Source: Chitinophagaceae bacterium (lineage in GTDB: Bacteria; Bacteroidota; Bacteroidia; Chitinophagales; Chitinophagaceae). Taken from it: 5,904 nt of DNA. Positions within the stretch are counted from its first letter, which is position 1; the number at the start of each line of letters is the position of its first letter. Positions 1 through 5,904 of this stretch are shown here, piece after piece. Under the pieces are notes generated by a model. The model had not been told where the DNA came from. It saw nothing but the letters and a program-made list of their open reading frames with translations, and ran no database searches. The translations under genes were made by a program, and so were the position numbers. The DNA lies in assembly GCA_017882205.1 (NCBI GenBank), contig JADGPY010000429.1:1-5904 (forward strand), written 5' to 3'.

Positions 1-2012
1 ACTGTATCCCCGGTTACAGAAGCCATATGAGGTTCCGAGCCTTTATAATAGGTTTCCCCATTTATCACCGCACCCCTTTCAAAAGTTTTTTTAGCATTAT
101 CCCATGCACCACCTGCATTGTTTTGAAACATCCCCATCAACACACCACATACTGTTGCACCGGCTAAGAAGCCTCCGAGCACTTCGGGGCCAAAAATGAA
201 TCCTATAATTAGAGGAGATAATAATGCAATCGATCCTGGCAACATCATTTTCCTGATAGATGCATCAGTGGATATGGCTACACATTTGTCATATTCAGGT
301 TTCCCTGTCCCTTCCATGATACCTGGTATTGTTCTGAACTGCCTGCGCACTTCTTCAACCATTGCCATCGCGGCCTGACCTACAGCACGTATGGCCAGAG
401 ATGAAAATATGAAGGGTATCATTCCACCGACAAATAAGCCAGCTAATACATCAGCACGATAAATATCGATTCCATCGATCTTAGCAATGCCCACAAATGC
501 GGCAAATAATGCAAGCGCAGTAAGTGCTGCAGACGCTATTGCAAAGCCCTTACCTGAAGCCGCTGTAGTATTACCCACAGCATCCAAAATATCTGTTTTC
601 TCACGAACCTCTTTTGGTAATTCACTCATCTCGGCAATACCCCCTGCATTATCAGCTATCGGTCCAAATGCATCAATAGCTAATTGCATAGCGGTGGTAG
701 CCATCATTCCTGCTGCAGCTATGGCTACACCATATAATCCCGCAAACCAATAGGACATATAAATACCTGAAGCCAGCACCAGTGTTGGTAATAAAGTGCT
801 TTCCATGCCTACAGCTAATCCTCCAATGATGTTTGTTGCATGACCAGTTGAAGATTGACGGACAATACTTACCACCGGGCGTTTACCCATGGCAGTATAA
901 TATTCAGTGATTAAGCTCATTAACGTGCCTACAACAAGTCCTATGGCTATAGCACCAAATACACCGTTCTTAGTGAAATGATGATCGCGAAGGATCATTT
1001 CAGTATCAGGCAATAGCCAACTTACTAAAAAGTAGGAAGCAATAGCTGTTAATACAATCGAACCCCAGTTACCCATATTCATGGCTTTCAGTACTACAGT
1101 AGTATGGAGCCCGGAATCGTCGGAAATCTTTACAAAAAAAGTTCCTATGATAGAAAATAATATGCCCATTGAAGCTATAAGCATTGGTAATAATATTGGA
1201 GCCATCCCACCAAACCGGTCGGCAGAAAATGTTTCTCTTCCCAGAACCATACTTGCAAGCACTGTCGCGACATAAGATCCAAAAAGATCAGCACCCATAC
1301 CTGCAACATCTCCCACATTGTCACCAACATTATCTGCAATGGTAGCAGGGTTGCGAGGATCATCCTCAGGAATACCCGCTTCTACTTTACCAACGAGATC
1401 TGCCCCAACGTCAGCGGCTTTGGTATAAATACCCCCACCAACCCGGGCAAACAGAGCAATACTCTCAGCACCAAGGCTGAAACCTGTTAATATTTCAATG
1501 GTACGCTCCATCTCTAGAGTATTAACCCCGGAATGAGGAGCAAAAATTGCTTTTAATACAATAAATAAGCCTCCCAATCCTAAAACAGCTAATCCTGCAA
1601 CTCCAAGTCCCATTACACTGCCTCCTGTAAACGACACCTTTAATGCTTTTGAAAGACTTGTTCGCGCGGCTTGTGCGGTTCTCACATTAGCTTTAGTGGC
1701 TACACGCATTCCTATATATCCTGCAAGTGCACTGAAAAAAGCACCTAAAATGAAAGCAACTGCTATGCTCCAGTGGCTATTCGAATTGGTGAACCCCATT
1801 AAACCCAGCAATAAGGCTCCTATGATAACAAAGTAGGTAAGTATTTTATATTCAGCTCTTAAAAACGCCATAGCACCCTCTGCAATGTATGTGCTAATCT
1901 CCTTCATCCTATCATTTCCGGCATCCTGTTTTGAAACCCATGCAAACTTTATGAAGGTGTAGGCCAAACCCACTAAACCCATAAAAGGTATTATATAAAT
2001 CAAATTGTCCAT
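1..2012 (-). CDS. hppA: Membrane-bound K+-dependent ion-translocating pyrophosphatase, C-terminus cut by window edge
   Basis: Integral membrane enzyme that hydrolyses cytoplasmic pyrophosphate and uses the energy to pump H+ or Na+ outward. The frame is open from ATG at 2012 to the window edge: 670 codons with no stop or frameshift. I estimate several dozen residues are missing at the C-terminus. Seen directly: many hydrophobic helices; the pyrophosphate site with K198, D201 and D205, then DDPRNPATIADNVGDNVGD (217-235, acidic residues D227, D231, D235); DNAGG (454-458); and NAGGAWDNAKK (632-642). The segment GNTTAASGKG (480-489) has Ala484 and Gly487 where K+-independent enzymes have Lys and Thr, so this is a K+-dependent type. 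The helix-6 glutamate typical of Na+ pumps is Gly245 here, and Glu183 lies in helix 5, which points to H+ pumping (see findings). The ATG is the only in-frame start before hydrophobic helix 1, and a TAnnTTTG box lies 28 bases upstream. Family assignment is certain; ion specificity is inferred. Confidence 0.97.
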   Translation of the reverse strand, partial: MDNLIYIIPFMGLVGLAYTFIKFAWVSKQDAGNDRMKEISTYIAEGAMAFLRAEYKILTYFVIIGALLLGLMGFTNSNSHWSIAVAFILGAFFSALAGYIGMRVATKANVRTAQAARTSLSKALKVSFTGGSVMGLGVAGLAVLGLGGLFIVLKAIFAPHSGVNTLEMERTIEILTGFSLGAESIALFARVGGGIYTKAADVGADLVGKVEAGIPEDDPRNPATIADNVGDNVGDVAGMGADLFGSYVATVLASMVLGRETFSADRFGGMAPILLPMLIASMGILFSIIGTFFVKISDDSGLHTTVVLKAMNMGNWGSIVLTAIASYFLVSWLLPDTEMILRDHHFTKNGVFGAIAIGLVVGTLMSLITEYYTAMGKRPVVSIVRQSSTGHATNIIGGLAVGMESTLLPTLVLASGIYMSYWFAGLYGVAIAAAGMMATTAMQLAIDAFGPIADNAGGIAEMSELPKEVREKTDILDAVGNTTAASGKGFAIASAALTALALFAAFVGIAKIDGIDIYRADVLAGLFVGGMIPFIFSSLAIRAVGQAAMAMVEEVRRQFRTIPGIMEGTGKPEYDKCVAISTDASIRKMMLPGSIALLSPLIIGFIFGPEVLGGFLAGATVCGVLMGMFQNNAGGAWDNAKKTFERGAVINGETYYKGSEPHMASVTGDT

Positions 2013-2034
2013 AAGGTTATTACTTATAATTTTG
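2005..2034 (+). promoter_or_regulatory. Candidate rightward promoter, antisense to the hppA 5' end
   Basis: On the plus strand TTG (2005-2007), a 19-base spacer and TAATTTTG (2027-2034) match the Bacteroidota consensus TTG-N19-TAnnTTTG exactly. The -33 triplet lies inside hppA codons 2-3. Transcription would start near 2041, run through the heptamer repeat and then antisense to the SDR gene. No plus-strand gene lies downstream, so either this is a chance match or it makes an antisense or non-coding RNA. The sequence alone cannot decide. Confidence 0.3.
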
Positions 2035-2039
2035 GTCGG

Positions 2040-2069
2040 CAAAAATAGGGAGAAAAAACCAGTTCTTAA
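2040..2069 (-). promoter_or_regulatory. Candidate promoter for hppA
   Basis: On the minus strand TATTTTTG (2047-2040) matches the Bacteroidota -7 consensus TAnnTTTG exactly. A TTA triplet at 2069-2067, 19 bases upstream, stands where the -33 TTG would be, one base off. Transcription would begin near 2033, giving a leader of roughly 20 bases before the hppA ATG. The leader has no clear Shine-Dalgarno sequence, which is common in this phylum. Position and orientation fit well, but such short AT-rich motifs also arise by chance. Confidence 0.5.
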
Positions 2070-2130
2070 TATCAGGTTTCAGGTATCAGGTTTCAGGTAT
2101 CAGCAAAAACGGGTTTCCTGATACCTGATA
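2070..2130. repeat. Heptamer repeat array with inverted arm, hairpin-forming
   Basis: On the plus strand, 2070-2103 reads as five 7-base units alternating TATCAGG and TTTCAGG (the last unit has 6 of 7 matching bases). This equals a 14-base unit repeated about 2.4 times. After a 13-base spacer, 2117-2130 holds two units in the opposite orientation (CCTGATA twice). The arms at 2091-2103 and 2118-2130 can form a 13-base stem with one mismatch. A second register, 2077-2090 with 2117-2130, pairs about as well, so alternative hairpins exist. The element starts four bases after the SDR stop codon and ends next to the candidate hppA promoter. It may be a dispersed intergenic repeat or a processing or termination structure. 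No run of T follows the stem directly on either strand, so it is not a standard intrinsic terminator. Confidence 0.85.
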
Positions 2131-2133
2131 GCT

Positions 2134-2907
2134 CTACTCATACATCTTAGATGCCGTTCTTTCAACAAATTTTTTGGGAAGGAGCCAGGCAAAAAATGCA
2201 CCAGCCTGATTCATCATTCCTACAATCACTTCAATTTTCTTTCTAAACATAGCTTTTACCGCAATCCTGGCCACTTCTGAAGGTTGCATATGCACTTTTC
2301 CTGCTACTTTTAATGCTTTTCCGGTAACCCTTGCAGTATGGATCCAATCTGTATCGGTCGGTCCGGGAGATACGGCAGTTACTGAAATATTGGTTTTCTT
2401 TAATTCATGATGAAGTGCCCTCGTAAAATTAAGCAAGTAAGCTTTTGAAGCTGAATAGATTGATAATAACGGAACCGCCTGGTAAGCTGCAGAGCTGATA
2501 ATATTGAGGATATAAGCTTGCTTTTTATTTTTGAGCAATGGAACAAACAACTGGCAGAGTAAGGTTGGAACAATAACATTCAACTGAAGCATACTGGCAT
2601 TCTCTTCTGGTTTAACTGAATCAAACGGCCCACTTAGGCCAAAACCAGCATTGTTTACCAGCACTTCAACATCATAGTTGTGTTCAATACACCAATTATG
2701 TAGATTTTGAGGACTCTTCGACAAAGAGAGGTCAAGCGCGAGAAATGCTACTTTTACCGGGTATTTTTCTTTAATCTCATCAGCCGCAGCTTTTAAAAGA
2801 TCAGCTGAGCGGGCGGTAAGCAAAATATCATAACTATACTTCGCTAATTCCAAAGCGATTGCTTTGCCAATTCCTTTACTGGCACCAGTTACAAGCGCAT
2901 ATGGCAT
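2134..2907 (-). CDS. Classical short-chain dehydrogenase/reductase (SDR), 257 aa
   Basis: NAD(P)-dependent oxidoreductase with a Rossmann fold, probably soluble or membrane-peripheral. Seen: the cofactor motif TGASKGIG (7-14), D59 in LALDLS, NNAG (85-88), Asn110 in the position of the structural and catalytic Asn, Ser138 or Ser139, Tyr151 and Lys155 in YSASK, and the PGPTDT segment (181-186). The full Ser-Tyr-Lys-Asn set is present and the length is normal, so the enzyme should be active. The C-terminal part, a basic segment followed by hydrophobic residues 228-243 and LLPKKFVER, resembles the DltE/YqjQ-like group (COG0300), which includes reductases of lipid-linked ketones and is related to 3-ketosphinganine reductases. 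The substrate cannot be read from the sequence. Arg33 near the end of the second strand hints at NADP(H) preference. ATG at 2907 places TGASKGIG at the usual distance from the N-terminus. It follows the dioxygenase gene by 18 bases and has no promoter of its own, so the two are probably co-transcribed. Confidence 0.93.
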   Translation of the reverse strand: MPYALVTGASKGIGKAIALELAKYSYDILLTARSADLLKAAADEIKEKYPVKVAFLALDLSLSKSPQNLHNWCIEHNYDVEVLVNNAGFGLSGPFDSVKPEENASMLQLNVIVPTLLCQLFVPLLKNKKQAYILNIISSAAYQAVPLLSIYSASKAYLLNFTRALHHELKKTNISVTAVSPGPTDTDWIHTARVTGKALKVAGKVHMQPSEVARIAVKAMFRKKIEVIVGMMNQAGAFFAWLLPKKFVERTASKMYE

Positions 2908-2925
2908 ATTGATAAATTAAAAGAA

Positions 2926-3759
2926 TTAATTGAGTACTTTCTTTGTAAACCGATGATAGAATGGGGTTTTACTATCTTTCTGTTTTGGACTATATTTTCC
3001 TGTTACAATAGGAAAATACATCACTCTCCTTCTACTTTCTTCCCCAAATTTACTGGATGCCTGAACGCGGTGCCAGATACTTCCATGATGGACTGTAAGG
3101 TCTCCAGCTTCGATATCGAAGCCAACTTCTTTAGGATCAGGATTGTTATCTATAAAATACTTTTTTCTAAAAAGCAAACTCATCATTTTTTGTTTGTGTG
3201 TGCCTGGTAGAACCCGCAATCCACCATTAACAAATGGACAATCATCCAGATGTAAGCCAACATTCAACATGGGCATTATCTTTTGACCCAGAAATAGGTC
3301 GCGTGGGCTATCTGTATGCCATCCCATCCTCGTAAATGTGCTTTTAGGAGTCCTAACATAATGATTCATCACCAATCCATCCTTCTCATCTTCTGCTATC
3401 CTACCTTCAGAGGGATAGAGCAATTTTGTAAGTGATTCTAACCTTGGATCCTGTAAAAACTTATGCAATACATCACTTTGTAACGAAAGAAAGGCCATCC
3501 TGTTAATCATTTTCTTCCCATCCGAGTTTTCACCAAATTTTAATGGAACCCCATTTACCTTTTCTACTCCTTCTTCAAGCCATTTTCTTTCAATGTTCTC
3601 TGCTTCCTTAATGAAAGATGCAACAGTTTCCTTCGAAACAAAATTCTTGAAACGGATAAACCCGTGCATATTAAAGAATGCAATATGCTCCTCGGTAATT
3701 TTATCGGTTAGGTAAAAATCAGGAAGGTGCACCTCCTTTTTAAGAACGTTTCGATTCAC
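2926..3759 (-). CDS. Phytanoyl-CoA dioxygenase (PhyH) family Fe(II)/2-oxoglutarate oxygenase, 277 aa
   Basis: Predicted cytoplasmic non-haem iron oxygenase that couples 2-oxoglutarate decarboxylation to hydroxylation of an organic substrate. Seen: an N-terminal FFNMHGFIRFKNFVS block (28-42) typical of the family, the iron-binding HTD (His148, Asp150), GLHLDD...NGGLRVLPGTHK (168-189), and GDLTVHHGSIWH (219-230). His230 lies 10 residues after the Asp of GD, as the distal iron ligand does in human PHYH; His225 is a second candidate. Arg243-245 probably include the residue that binds the 2-oxoglutarate carboxylate. All key residues are present, so activity is expected. The substrate is unknown: the family acts on fatty acyl-CoAs, ectoine, amino acids and natural products. 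The start is GTG at 3759. An in-frame TAG lies 21 bases upstream with no ATG between, and the next in-frame ATG (residue 31) would cut into the conserved N-terminal block. The gene forms a likely operon with the SDR gene 18 bases downstream. Confidence 0.92.
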   Translation of the reverse strand: MNRNVLKKEVHLPDFYLTDKITEEHIAFFNMHGFIRFKNFVSKETVASFIKEAENIERKWLEEGVEKVNGVPLKFGENSDGKKMINRMAFLSLQSDVLHKFLQDPRLESLTKLLYPSEGRIAEDEKDGLVMNHYVRTPKSTFTRMGWHTDSPRDLFLGQKIMPMLNVGLHLDDCPFVNGGLRVLPGTHKQKMMSLLFRKKYFIDNNPDPKEVGFDIEAGDLTVHHGSIWHRVQASSKFGEESRRRVMYFPIVTGKYSPKQKDSKTPFYHRFTKKVLN

Positions 3760-3778
3760 ATCGGTAGATTTAGTTTTC

Positions 3779-3807
3779 TAAAAGTAATATTTTTTTCGTC
3801 TGCAAAA
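3779..3807 (-). promoter_or_regulatory. Candidate promoter for the dioxygenase-SDR operon
   Basis: Within the 94-base gap before the dioxygenase gene, the minus strand has TTTTG (3807-3803), a 16-base spacer and TACTTTTA (3786-3779). The -7 box matches TAnnTTTG at 5 of its 6 fixed positions, and the spacer is slightly shorter than the usual 17-23. Transcription would begin near 3772, giving a leader of about a dozen bases before the GTG start. The rest of the gap is AT-rich. It includes only a weak stem (AAAAT-CCG-ATTTT on the minus strand, about 3803-3816) that overlaps this promoter and is not convincing as a terminator for the upstream gene. Confidence 0.4.
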
Positions 3808-3853
3808 TCGGATTTTTCGATGGTCATATGAATCGTCATTATATATATGAGTA

Positions 3854-4504
3854 TCAAACAATTTTCTTTGCTAATAAATAACTTATAAACGCAAAGGGGA
3901 ATGCAAATATAACATCGATCGTGTAATGTACGTGTTGCAAAAGTAAAAGAAACCCAACTATGCAGGTTCCTATAAGAGAAAACATCCTTAATTTTTGATT
4001 GTCCAGGATCAAAAAGATTAGGAATAGGGTAGAAGTATGCCCCGAAAAAAAGAGATCTTTAGTAATAAATGAAGCCCCATAGAAAGTATTGCTCAACGGA
4101 TCTTTTAATTCTATCAGTCCAATTGGTGGTTCAAGTGGAATAAAATATATCATGGTCAATCTAAAAATGGTTAGAATACAGTAGGCAGCTATGGAATTTA
4201 GTAAAATATTTGCATCTCTAATAAAAGTTAGTAGCATAAGCAAAACACTTGTCCATATTATTAAAAAGATCGGTACAGAAAGATCTGTTGGAGTCAACAT
4301 ATCCAGTAAAGGGTCAGTCAACGAAATGCCATTTCTTTGTTCAATATATTGAAAAAAGAAGGGCAGGTAGACAAGTATTGACACAAGAATAATAAACCAT
4401 CCAACCAATTTATAGCGAAAAGTCTTGTCTTCCCAAACCTGCCAGTTCTTTTTCGTTATTGTAAAATATTCTGCACCCATGACTGCGAAATTACTAAAAC
4501 TCAT
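3854..4504 (-). CDS. PAP2-like / sphingomyelin synthase-type six-helix membrane protein, 216 aa
   Basis: Predicted inner-membrane lipid phosphatase or headgroup phosphotransferase. Six hydrophobic segments are visible, at about 33-54, 76-95, 98-122, 143-166, 173-190 and 195-213. Motifs resemble the sphingomyelin synthase (PAP2_C) branch more than ordinary PAP2 phosphatases. FRLTMIYFIPLEPP (114-127) resembles the human SMS1 segment RCITMYVTTLPVP. KDLFFSGHT (149-157) resembles GDYLYSGHT, and HVHYTIDV (191-198) resembles HDHYTVDV. The expected catalytic triad is His156, His193 and Asp197. Family members move a phosphocholine- or phosphoethanolamine-type headgroup between a glycerophospholipid and ceramide, or simply dephosphorylate lipids; which applies here is not shown. 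ATG at 4504 overlaps the stop codon of the upstream nnrDE gene by four bases (ATGA), indicating translational coupling. A second ATG at residue 9 (4480) is possible but less favoured. No charged insert, truncation or missing motif was seen. Confidence 0.85.
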   Translation of the reverse strand: MSFSNFAVMGAEYFTITKKNWQVWEDKTFRYKLVGWFIILVSILVYLPFFFQYIEQRNGISLTDPLLDMLTPTDLSVPIFLIIWTSVLLMLLTFIRDANILLNSIAAYCILTIFRLTMIYFIPLEPPIGLIELKDPLSNTFYGASFITKDLFFSGHTSTLFLIFLILDNQKLRMFSLIGTCIVGFLLLLQHVHYTIDVIFAFPFAFISYLLAKKIV

Positions 4505-5904
4505 CGTAATTGTTTGAAAGCATCACCCAAATAATGAATAATATCCCCTGCGAGCATTGCTTCCTGCGACATCTTTTCTGCAGCAATATCTCCAGAAAGA
4601 CCATGAAGATAAACACCCAGCAAAGATGCTTCAAGGGCTGGATATCGCTGAGCAAGCAGGCCCGTAATAATTCCGGTTAAAACATCCCCGCTTCCACCTG
4701 TTGCCATTCCCGGATTGCCAGTTGAATTAAAATAGCCCTTCATAGATGGGGTAGTGATCAATGTATGATGTCCTTTTAGCACAATGTAAATTTTATGTTC
4801 CTTTGATTTTTGCAATGCTTTTTGCATTCTTTCAAAATCATTTTCTGATTCTCCGAATAACCTGTCAAATTCCTTAGGATGAGGCGTAATTATTGAGTTC
4901 GGCGGTATTGCCTGAAGCAATTTCCTATGTCCGGAGATTATGTTCAATGCATCCGCATCTATTACCAGCGGTTTTTGGCATTCTTCAAATAACGCGGATA
5001 ATAGTTTAATATGGGATCCATGTATTCCAATCCCTGGTCCGATACCAATAGAATCCTTTGAATTCATAGCAGGGATCTCTTTGATAAAGGTATTACCTGA
5101 AATTGTAGTCATTGCTTCAGGGGCAGAGATCTGCATGATGGCGTATCCTTTCTTTGGAGTGACACAAAGAACTTTCCCTGCGCCGCTTTTAAGGCATGCC
5201 CTGGTGGCTAGTATTGCTGCGCCCATCATACCCTGACTACCAGCAATTATGCAGGCATAGCCATAGTTGCCTTTATGGCTAAAAGCACTACGAGGTTTAT
5301 AAATGCCTTTAATAATGTTGAGGTCAACCATTTCGAATGAACTATCCTGCAGTAGAAAATCCTTATGTAATCCAATGGGAAGAATGGTTACATTACCAAT
5401 GAAAGGTGCATTTTCGGCCATCATGAAACATAATTTTGGAGCCTGAAAAGTAAGGGTATCTGTTGCCTTTACAATTTTATTGCCAATAGAAGTAGTATCT
5501 ACAAACAGGCCACTTGGTAGATCGATTGAAATAACCCTGTTCTTAAATCCATTAATATGATCGATCAGAGAAGAGATTATTCCATCTAGTGGTTTATTCA
5601 ACCCGGTGCCAAATAATGCATCAAGTATAATATCTTTTTCTCCTGGAATAGGAAAATCCTTAGTTGATGAGAAGAAGTGAATATTTGAACACACAGATTG
5701 GAGCCGGCTAAAATTTATTTCAAAATCTTCACTTCCTTTTTTAGCTGATTCCGGAATGTATACGGAAACGGTACATCCACTTTGATGGAGGATCCTTGCA
5801 ATGGCTAATCCATCTCCTCCATTATTTCCCTTGCCACAGAATATTGTAAAAGGCAAATTGGTTAAATGTTGCTCAATCAGCCACTGGCAACAAGCTATTG
5901 CAGC
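4501..5904 (-). CDS. nnrDE: Bifunctional NAD(P)H-hydrate epimerase / ADP-dependent NAD(P)H-hydrate dehydratase, N-terminus cut by window edge
   Basis: Metabolite-repair enzyme of the cytoplasm. The N-terminal YjeF_N domain interconverts R- and S-NAD(P)H hydrates. The C-terminal ribokinase-like domain dehydrates the S form back to NAD(P)H using ADP (ATP in eukaryotes). The frame is open from the window edge at 5904 (467 visible codons); I estimate roughly 30-45 N-terminal residues are missing. Numbering from the first visible residue: the epimerase domain shows AAIACCQWLIEQ (1-12), FCGKGNNGGDGLAIAR (22-37), ILDALFGTGL (93-102) and SIDLPSG (126-132). The dehydratase domain begins near 203, with HKGNYGYACIIAGS (210-223), GIGPGIG (287-293), LVIDADALN (313-321), ITPHPKEF (339-346) and GNPGMATGGSGDVLTG (396-411), which contains the catalytic Asp. 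Both domains look intact. A TTG at 5856 can be read as a start, but it lies inside the epimerase fold and is not the true one. It overlaps the PAP2-like gene by four bases. Confidence 0.96.
   Translation of the reverse strand, partial: AAIACCQWLIEQHLTNLPFTIFCGKGNNGGDGLAIARILHQSGCTVSVYIPESAKKGSEDFEINFSRLQSVCSNIHFFSSTKDFPIPGEKDIILDALFGTGLNKPLDGIISSLIDHINGFKNRVISIDLPSGLFVDTTSIGNKIVKATDTLTFQAPKLCFMMAENAPFIGNVTILPIGLHKDFLLQDSSFEMVDLNIIKGIYKPRSAFSHKGNYGYACIIAGSQGMMGAAILATRACLKSGAGKVLCVTPKKGYAIMQISAPEAMTTISGNTFIKEIPAMNSKDSIGIGPGIGIHGSHIKLLSALFEECQKPLVIDADALNIISGHRKLLQAIPPNSIITPHPKEFDRLFGESENDFERMQKALQKSKEHKIYIVLKGHHTLITTPSMKGYFNSTGNPGMATGGSGDVLTGIITGLLAQRYPALEASLLGVYLHGLSGDIAAEKMSQEAMLAGDIIHYLGDAFKQLR

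Noticed and set aside
196..1275. Plus-strand open frames (196-378, 487-753, 1081-1275) and a minus-strand frame at 1175-1363
   Set aside because: They lie opposite or out of frame within the continuous hppA reading frame, whose translation is conserved throughout. Their own products have no recognisable motif.
2070..2130. CRISPR array or intrinsic terminator
   Set aside because: The 7-base units are adjacent with no unique spacers, so it is not CRISPR. No T-run directly follows the hairpin on either strand, so it is not a standard terminator.
2953..3210. Plus-strand 85-codon frame opposite the dioxygenase
   Set aside because: Antisense to conserved PhyH motifs. The product shows no family signature and there is no good start context.
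3731..3740. Shine-Dalgarno-like AAAAGGAGGT as a ribosome binding site for a shorter dioxygenase start
   Set aside because: No ATG, GTG or TTG stands at suitable spacing downstream in frame; the first in-frame ATG (residue 31) is about 60 bases away.
3797..3840. Terminator after the PAP2-like gene
   Set aside because: Only short AT-rich stems of 4-6 base pairs can be drawn, and one overlaps the candidate promoter; too weak to call.
4940..5236. Plus-strand 98-codon frame opposite nnrDE
   Set aside because: Antisense shadow of the dehydratase domain; no independent evidence of coding.
5854..5856. TTG as the start of nnrDE
   Set aside because: The frame stays open and conserved (AAIACCQWLIEQ) up to the window edge. 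A start here would remove the first part of the epimerase domain.

Overview
The window looks like chromosomal DNA from a member of the Bacteroidota (phylum-level call only). It is AT-rich. Its intergenic regions hold matches to the Bacteroidota promoter pattern TTG-N17-23-TAnnTTTG, and its genes lack consistent Shine-Dalgarno sites. The K+-dependent membrane pyrophosphatase and the sphingomyelin-synthase-like protein also fit this phylum. All five genes lie on the minus strand, so transcription runs from high to low coordinates, and coding density is high. No tRNA, rRNA, CRISPR array or insertion sequence was seen, and no gene-free stretch exceeds about 120 bases.

In order of transcription: (1) 5904-4501, a bifunctional NAD(P)H-hydrate epimerase/dehydratase whose N-terminus lies outside the window. 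(2) 4504-3854, a six-helix protein of the PAP2/sphingomyelin-synthase type, joined to gene 1 by a 4-base ATGA overlap. (3) 3759-2926, a phytanoyl-CoA dioxygenase-family Fe(II)/2-oxoglutarate oxygenase with a GTG start, behind a 94-base gap holding a candidate promoter. (4) 2907-2134, a classical short-chain dehydrogenase/reductase, 18 bases after gene 3. (5) 2012-1, a membrane-bound proton- or sodium-pumping pyrophosphatase (hppA) whose C-terminus lies outside the window.

The likely transcription units are nnrDE with the PAP2 gene, the dioxygenase with the SDR, and hppA alone. The 121-base gap before hppA holds an unusual element of 7-base repeats (five direct, two inverted) that can fold into alternative hairpins. 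It also holds two overlapping, oppositely directed promoter-like sequences.

Genes 1 and 5 are housekeeping: repair of damaged NAD(P)H, and pyrophosphate-driven ion pumping. Genes 2-4 (headgroup-transferase-like membrane protein, oxygenase, SDR) could act on a membrane lipid, possibly a sphingolipid, but that is a hypothesis from context. The most specific sequence-based point is that the pyrophosphatase lacks the usual helix-6 glutamate and carries one in helix 5 instead. This suggests a K+-dependent H+ pump rather than the Na+ pump that automated annotation would probably assign.
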